Shown: positions 8,401-10,774 of the stretch, piece by piece
Layout: every line of letters begins with the position of its first letter
Position numbering within the stretch: position 1 is the stretch's first letter
Origin: an uncultured bacterium
Lineage (GTDB): Bacteria > Verrucomicrobiota > Kiritimatiellia > RFP12 > UBA1067
Direction: 5' to 3'
Assembly (NCBI GenBank): GCA_946401765.1
Contig: CAMIVJ010000060.1
Location: 1-10,774, forward strand
Length of the DNA: 10,774 bases
The notes under the pieces: generated by a model
Told to the model about the DNA's origin: nothing
The model's input: the letters and a program-made list of their open reading frames with translations, nothing else
The model's database searches: none
Translations under genes and position numbers: made by a program

Positions 8401-8875
8401 GTACTACGACGTGTGCGACAGGTACCGTCTGCGCTGGCTCGACGTGCCGTACCAGCCTGGCGAACTGAAGGCGGTGGCGTACAAGGCCGGCAAGAAGATC
8501 GGCGAGAAGACGATGCGCACCGCGGGGAGCCAGGCGGCGGTGAGGCTTACGCGGGAAGGCAGGTGGATGCCGGACTATGGCGACTACGAGAGGCTGAACT
8601 TCGTGCAGGTGGAGGTGGTGGATGCCGACGGCACGCCCGATCCGATCGCGGCGAACCGCGTGAAGTTCAAGATCGAGGGGCCCGGGCGCATTCTCGCCGT
8701 GGGCAACGGCGACGCTCGCGCGATGGAGAGCTTCAAGAAGGTCGATTCTCATCCGCTCTACAACGGAAGGGCGCTTGTGGTCGTGCGCCGCGAGAAGGGC
8801 GGCAAGGAGCAGATAAAGCTCACGGCCAGCGCCGACGGGCTGGAGCCTGCAGAGATTGTGATTACGGATTTCTAA
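5408..8875 (+). CDS. Secreted phosphodiester glycosidase (NAGPA-type) fused to GH2 glycosidase
   Basis: A 1155-residue exported enzyme with two catalytic modules. Residues 1-21 are a signal peptide (AFG before A22). Residues ~60-330 match the phosphodiester glycosidase family (NAGPA-like), with PRTAIGLTPDKKTLVLLAVDG (240-260) and the hallmark MDGGGSTSL (289-297). The family's known animal member removes GlcNAc from GlcNAc-1-phospho-6-mannose. A GH2 enzyme follows: jelly-roll domain (~340-495, PHDWAIEGPF 375-384), Ig-like domain (~500-620) and TIM barrel (~625-905). The barrel has RTSHN (675-679), acid/base Glu745 in SIGNE and probable nucleophile Glu828 in YTES. The C-terminus resembles DUF4982 (~925-1040) plus a last GH2 domain (~1045-1155). 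These accessory domains point to the beta-galactosidase-like branch; the exact sugar is unknown. ATG 5408 is used because it sits at the expected +1. It probably heads an operon with the GH20 gene 46 bp downstream. Confidence 0.9.
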   Translation: MKPNTLLFAVIALFAAGTAFGAERAVTSTARNGDSDRLQMTRHAEKETAVKSGDWRADMWQRPVALREGVTMKALTLDDPRLIKAYMVKIDLTTPGIGFTATECDKNWGDPMPDYTNKVRMIDTKREKTADFMTRRRSAGRNVEVAVNTSPWGPWEHPFTHMYGAFRNWNVSDGVNISHVDAPKKGAFFLVRKDGLVDIVGEIPVAETNQIAISMYGFQLIMTNGVPAFASRKKHGSLAPRTAIGLTPDKKTLVLLAVDGRQEGYSLGADLKDLYRILKKEGVSDALNMDGGGSTSLVVFDREKKRPVMLNHQPHGSVRKVALNLGITFDEKNALSTTSLDGEGWKFARDTTKEASLDASAPEFDDSSWSDVEVPHDWAIEGPFDPALSGGTGKLPWRGVGWYRRKFEVTPGEYAKIAAGSALWLEFDGVMADGKVYVNGKAAGGGQYGYLGFRVDVAPFVKPGANTIAVRADTRSHHSRWYPGAGIYRSVRLVHAPAVHVLPGSAFVTTPVVAKESATVHVEFAVTNRLAKSVDVKAGMCIDWCGNSSAHKLGSHAAKAGERRSIAAGAVERFAFDVKVANPQLWDVENPSLYYASITVSRGANDGETDVERVRFGIRTAEFTADDGFHLNGRRVQIKGVDLHSDLGPLGMAFSRSAMRRQLEIMKDMGANALRTSHNAPAPQLLELCDEMGIVVWNECFDKWDGTAGLRKDQDMEAYVESNLREFVLRDRNHPSVVAWSIGNEIQPYIEGSKWRTRKDGMTAARFRRFRGAMRELDATRPVGIGCCDVHAVPTGMFADLDISGWNYGAKYRDVKAKHPDKPVLYTESASAVSSYGHYEMPPAPHKTAFDSDVREVSGYEHNAVPWGDIADVEFARMESDRYCGGEFVWTGIDYLGEPTPYNNESRSSYFGICDLMAFPKDRYWLYRSHWNEKAHTLHIAPHWNWEGREGRNVPVYVYTDGDEAELFLNGKSLGRRKKGEAQRAAGQGDGEKFRTNKYYDVCDRYRLRWLDVPYQPGELKAVAYKAGKKIGEKTMRTAGSQAAVRLTREGRWMPDYGDYERLNFVQVEVVDADGTPDPIAANRVKFKIEGPGRILAVGNGDARAMESFKKVDSHPLYNGRALVVVRREKGGKEQIKLTASADGLEPAEIVITDF

Positions 8876-8906
8876 ACAACGTGTGCCGTGAAGAGCGGCA
8901 TGCATC

Positions 8907-8913
8907 AAAGGAG
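8907..8913 (+). promoter_or_regulatory. Ribosome binding site of the GH20 gene
   Basis: AAAGGAG lies 8 bases before ATG 8922 and 11 bases before the second ATG at 8925. It is a normal Shine-Dalgarno in the 46-bp gap after the GH2 gene. I see no TATAAT there, which supports translation from a shared mRNA. Confidence 0.7.
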
Positions 8914-8921
8914 ATGAAACG

Positions 8922-10412
8922 ATGATGAAGAATGCAAGCAGGATGGCGGTGTGCTGCGCGATGGTGGCAGCAGCGTGCATGGCGCGCGCGGCGGCGCCTA
9001 CGTACCAGACGTTCACGCTGGAGAAGGGCAAGTACGTGGCGTTCGACGCCAAGACCACGGTCACGGTGGAGTGTCCGGACGAGGCGGCCGCGAAATGGAT
9101 CGCCTCGCACTACGCCGAATGGTACGGCGACCAGTCGCCGAAGGTCAGGCCGGGCGCGACGGGCCTTGCGCTGCAGGAGGGCGACGAGGCGTATACGGCC
9201 ACGGTGGACGACTCGGGCGTGAAGATAGCGTGCCGTACGCTTGCTGGCGCGCGCTGGGCATCGTACACGCTGCGCCAGCAGACGATCGCCAAGCGCGGCA
9301 CGTTCAAGACTGAGGGGCGCCTCCTGCCCGCGCTGAAGATATCCGACAGGCCGCATCTCGCGTTCCGCGCCGTGCATCTGTGCTGGTTCCCGGAGGTGAG
9401 GCCGCAGCAGATGGAGCGCGCGATCCGCCTTGCGGCGCTTCTCAAGTTCAACTACGCGATCATCGAGCCGTGGGGAATGTACGAGAGCAAGAAACATCCG
9501 TGGTGGCATTGGCCCAATCCCACGATGACGCAGGCGGAGGTGAAGAGGCTCGTCGCGATCGGAAAGGACATCGGAATCACGCTCATCCCGCAGATCAACT
9601 GCTACGGCCACGCATCTTCCTCGCGCGGCTGCACGATCAAGCACGCGATGCTCGACATCACGCCCGAGTACGAGCCGCTCTTCGAGCCGGGCGGATGGAA
9701 CTGGTGCCTCTCCAATCCCGAGACGCAGCGCGTCCTTCGCGAGCTCATCGCCGAGATGCACGAGAACTTCGGCAACCCGCCGTACTTCCACCTCGGCTGC
9801 GACGAGGCGCAGGCGCAGACGTGCCCCGAGTGCGTGAAGACGCCGAACTCCGTGCTGGTGTGCCGCCACATCACCGGGCTTGCCGAGTTCGTGAAGTCGC
9901 GCGGGGCTCGTCCCATGATCTGGCACGACATGCTGCTCGCGCGCGGCGATCCGCGCTGGAAGGGCTTTGTGCACTGCGGCAACAAGGAGACCGCCACGCT
10001 TGCGGACACTCTTCCCAAGGACGTGATCATCTGCGACTGGCAGTACTCCTACGGCGACATGAAGGAGAAGCGCATGGACTGGCCCACGATGGCGTACTTC
10101 AAGGAGAAGGGCTTCCCCGTGGCCGGATGCCCCTGGCGGAACTACAACGCCATGAAGCCGATGGCCGACTACATCTCCAAGATCGGCGGCTTCGGGTTCA
10201 TCGAGACCACATGGCACCATCTGCGCGGTTCGGAGTGGGAGAGGATGTACCAGAGCGCATCGCACGCCGCATGGGGCTCGATGGTGTCGCACGGCGCGTC
10301 GTTCCAGCTATCGCTGCGCCTCGTGGGCCACGACATGAAGGTGACCGACTATCTCGACACCGGCTATCTGAACTACCAGGTGCCGCCGGGATGGTGGGTT
10401 GACAACAACTGA
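8922..10412 (+). CDS. Secreted GH20-type beta-N-acetylhexosaminidase
   Basis: A 496-residue exported enzyme predicted to release terminal GlcNAc or GalNAc from glycans by the substrate-assisted mechanism of GH20. Residues 1-24 are a signal peptide (ARA before AAP). Residues ~27-145 look like the alpha/beta GH20b-type N-terminal domain. The TIM barrel follows (~146-460), with ITLIPQINCYGH (219-230) and the catalytic motif HLGCDEA (290-296), giving the Asp294-Glu295 pair. The family more often has Gly-Gly before Asp-Glu; here it is Gly-Cys. CPEC (301-304) just after the motif is common in bacterial GH20 proteins. There are 16 cysteines in all, many for an exported protein. Start ATG 8922 or 8925 both fit the AAAGGAG site. 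It probably shares an mRNA with the GH2 fusion gene, consistent with joint glycan breakdown. Exact specificity is unknown, and a divergent GH20-like activity is possible. Confidence 0.82.
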   Translation: MMKNASRMAVCCAMVAAACMARAAAPTYQTFTLEKGKYVAFDAKTTVTVECPDEAAAKWIASHYAEWYGDQSPKVRPGATGLALQEGDEAYTATVDDSGVKIACRTLAGARWASYTLRQQTIAKRGTFKTEGRLLPALKISDRPHLAFRAVHLCWFPEVRPQQMERAIRLAALLKFNYAIIEPWGMYESKKHPWWHWPNPTMTQAEVKRLVAIGKDIGITLIPQINCYGHASSSRGCTIKHAMLDITPEYEPLFEPGGWNWCLSNPETQRVLRELIAEMHENFGNPPYFHLGCDEAQAQTCPECVKTPNSVLVCRHITGLAEFVKSRGARPMIWHDMLLARGDPRWKGFVHCGNKETATLADTLPKDVIICDWQYSYGDMKEKRMDWPTMAYFKEKGFPVAGCPWRNYNAMKPMADYISKIGGFGFIETTWHHLRGSEWERMYQSASHAAWGSMVSHGASFQLSLRLVGHDMKVTDYLDTGYLNYQVPPGWWVDNN

Positions 10413-10456
10413 CGCCTGCAGAACGTCGAATGCCGTGCCGAAAGCCGTTGCAGGCG
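10413..10456. promoter_or_regulatory. Inverted repeat between GH20 stop and next promoter
   Basis: CGCCTGCA (10413-10420), starting on the base after the GH20 stop, pairs perfectly with TGCAGGCG (10449-10456) across a 28-base loop. There is no T-run, so it is at best an atypical terminator. Its right arm overlaps the putative -35 (10448-10453) of the next gene, so an operator or a dual role is also possible. Confidence 0.35.
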
Positions 10457-10482
10457 GCGGCTGGATTGTGTATAATGTTGAC
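10448..10482 (+). promoter_or_regulatory. Leaderless promoter of the last partial gene
   Basis: TTGCAG (10448-10453), a 17-bp spacer and TATAAT (10471-10476) are followed by six bases and ATG at 10483. The geometry is identical to that of the GH2 gene promoter. No Shine-Dalgarno could fit on such an mRNA. Confidence 0.7.
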
Positions 10483-10774
10483 ATGAAAACGATTGCCGTG
10501 TATGTTCCGCTCTTCGTGGCGGTGGCGCTGGGAGTGTGCCCGGCGAGTGCGTCGGCGCAGATGCTGGCGCAGCCGGCGCGCCGCGTGGTGGCGCCTGTGC
10601 GCCCGGTGCGTCCTGTGGCGCCGGCTCGTCCTGCGGTGGGTCCGTTGCGCAGGTCGTATGGCCCGCAGTGGGGCGGCTGGGGCGGATGGGGCGGCTGGAT
10701 GTACACGAACGTCTATGAGGGGCCCGACTCTCTGCACCGTCCGTGGGCTGGCAGCGACACGTACTACAAGAACC
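10483..10774 (+). CDS. Secreted Pro/Ala/Gly/Trp-rich protein, C-terminus cut by window end
   Basis: The first 97 codons of an open frame running off the window. Residues 1-25 are a signal peptide, probably cut after ASA. Cys19 lacks a small residue before it and so is not a good lipobox. Residues ~35-54 are rich in Pro, Ala, Val and Arg (VVAPVRPVRPVAPARP). They are followed by a Gly-Trp tract, WGGWGGWGGW (63-72), and an aromatic stretch to the edge. I do not recognise the family. The PVAPA motif recalls the PVAPAW repeats of the proline-rich protein at 3547, which may be related or merely similar in composition. The ATG coincides with the expected transcription start. Confidence 0.7.
   Translation, partial: MKTIAVYVPLFVAVALGVCPASASAQMLAQPARRVVAPVRPVRPVAPARPAVGPLRRSYGPQWGGWGGWGGWMYTNVYEGPDSLHRPWAGSDTYYKN

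Noticed and set aside
7064..9064. 666-codon open frame on the minus strand opposite the GH2 fusion gene
   Set aside because: It lies opposite a recognisable enzyme, its translation is rich in His, Arg, Val and Ala as expected for an antisense frame of high-GC DNA, and it shows no family motif.
9822..9833. CPEC in the GH20 protein as an unusual metal site
   Set aside because: A CPxC pair shortly after the catalytic Asp-Glu motif is common in bacterial GH20 enzymes, so it is not distinctive.
8862..10292. 476-codon open frame on the minus strand opposite the GH20 gene
   Set aside because: Antisense of the GH20 reading frame with biased composition and no recognisable domain.

Overview
The window is a high-GC bacterial region with five complete protein genes and one partial gene. 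Most products look exported or membrane-bound. The mix suggests a free-living or gut member of the PVC superphylum (Verrucomicrobiota, Kiritimatiellota, Lentisphaerota or Planctomycetota). It includes a large secreted protein with a hydrazine-synthase-alpha-like core, two c-type haem motifs and a SUMF1 domain, next to secreted glycoside hydrolases. A Kiritimatiellota-like gut organism is my best guess. It rests on gene content alone and cannot be proved here.

Layout. Positions 1-196 hold a possible leftward promoter for a gene beyond the left edge, a short 7-bp tandem repeat, and a rightward extended -10 promoter with a ribosome binding site. The first gene (197-3418) encodes the 1073-residue HzsA-like/dihaem/SUMF1-like protein. 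It is followed by a small secreted proline-rich protein (3547-3894). A 7-bp tandem array (3910-3983) lies between that gene and a convergent NhaC-family antiporter gene (3972-5285, minus strand), and it supplies the antiporter's stop codon. A 122-bp divergent promoter region separates the antiporter from a two-gene plus-strand unit. The first gene of that unit is a 1155-residue fusion of a phosphodiester glycosidase (NAGPA-type) with a GH2 enzyme (5408-8875). The second is a GH20-type beta-hexosaminidase (8922-10412). The window ends in the first 97 codons of another small secreted protein rich in Pro, Ala, Gly and Trp (from 10483).

How it fits together. The GH2 fusion and the GH20 enzyme both carry signal peptides and lie 46 bp apart on one strand. 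They probably act together outside the cytoplasm on a galactose- and hexosamine-containing glycan, possibly one with a sugar-1-phosphate diester cap. No SusC/SusD, TonB receptor, sulfatase or sugar transporter is present in the window.

Most notable signal. Three genes (antiporter, GH2 fusion, last partial gene) have a perfect TATAAT box ending only 6-7 bases before the ATG, which implies leaderless mRNAs. The first gene and the promoter-distal GH20 gene instead have clear Shine-Dalgarno sequences. Both kinds of translation start therefore appear side by side. Two unrelated intergenic repeats both have a 7-bp period.
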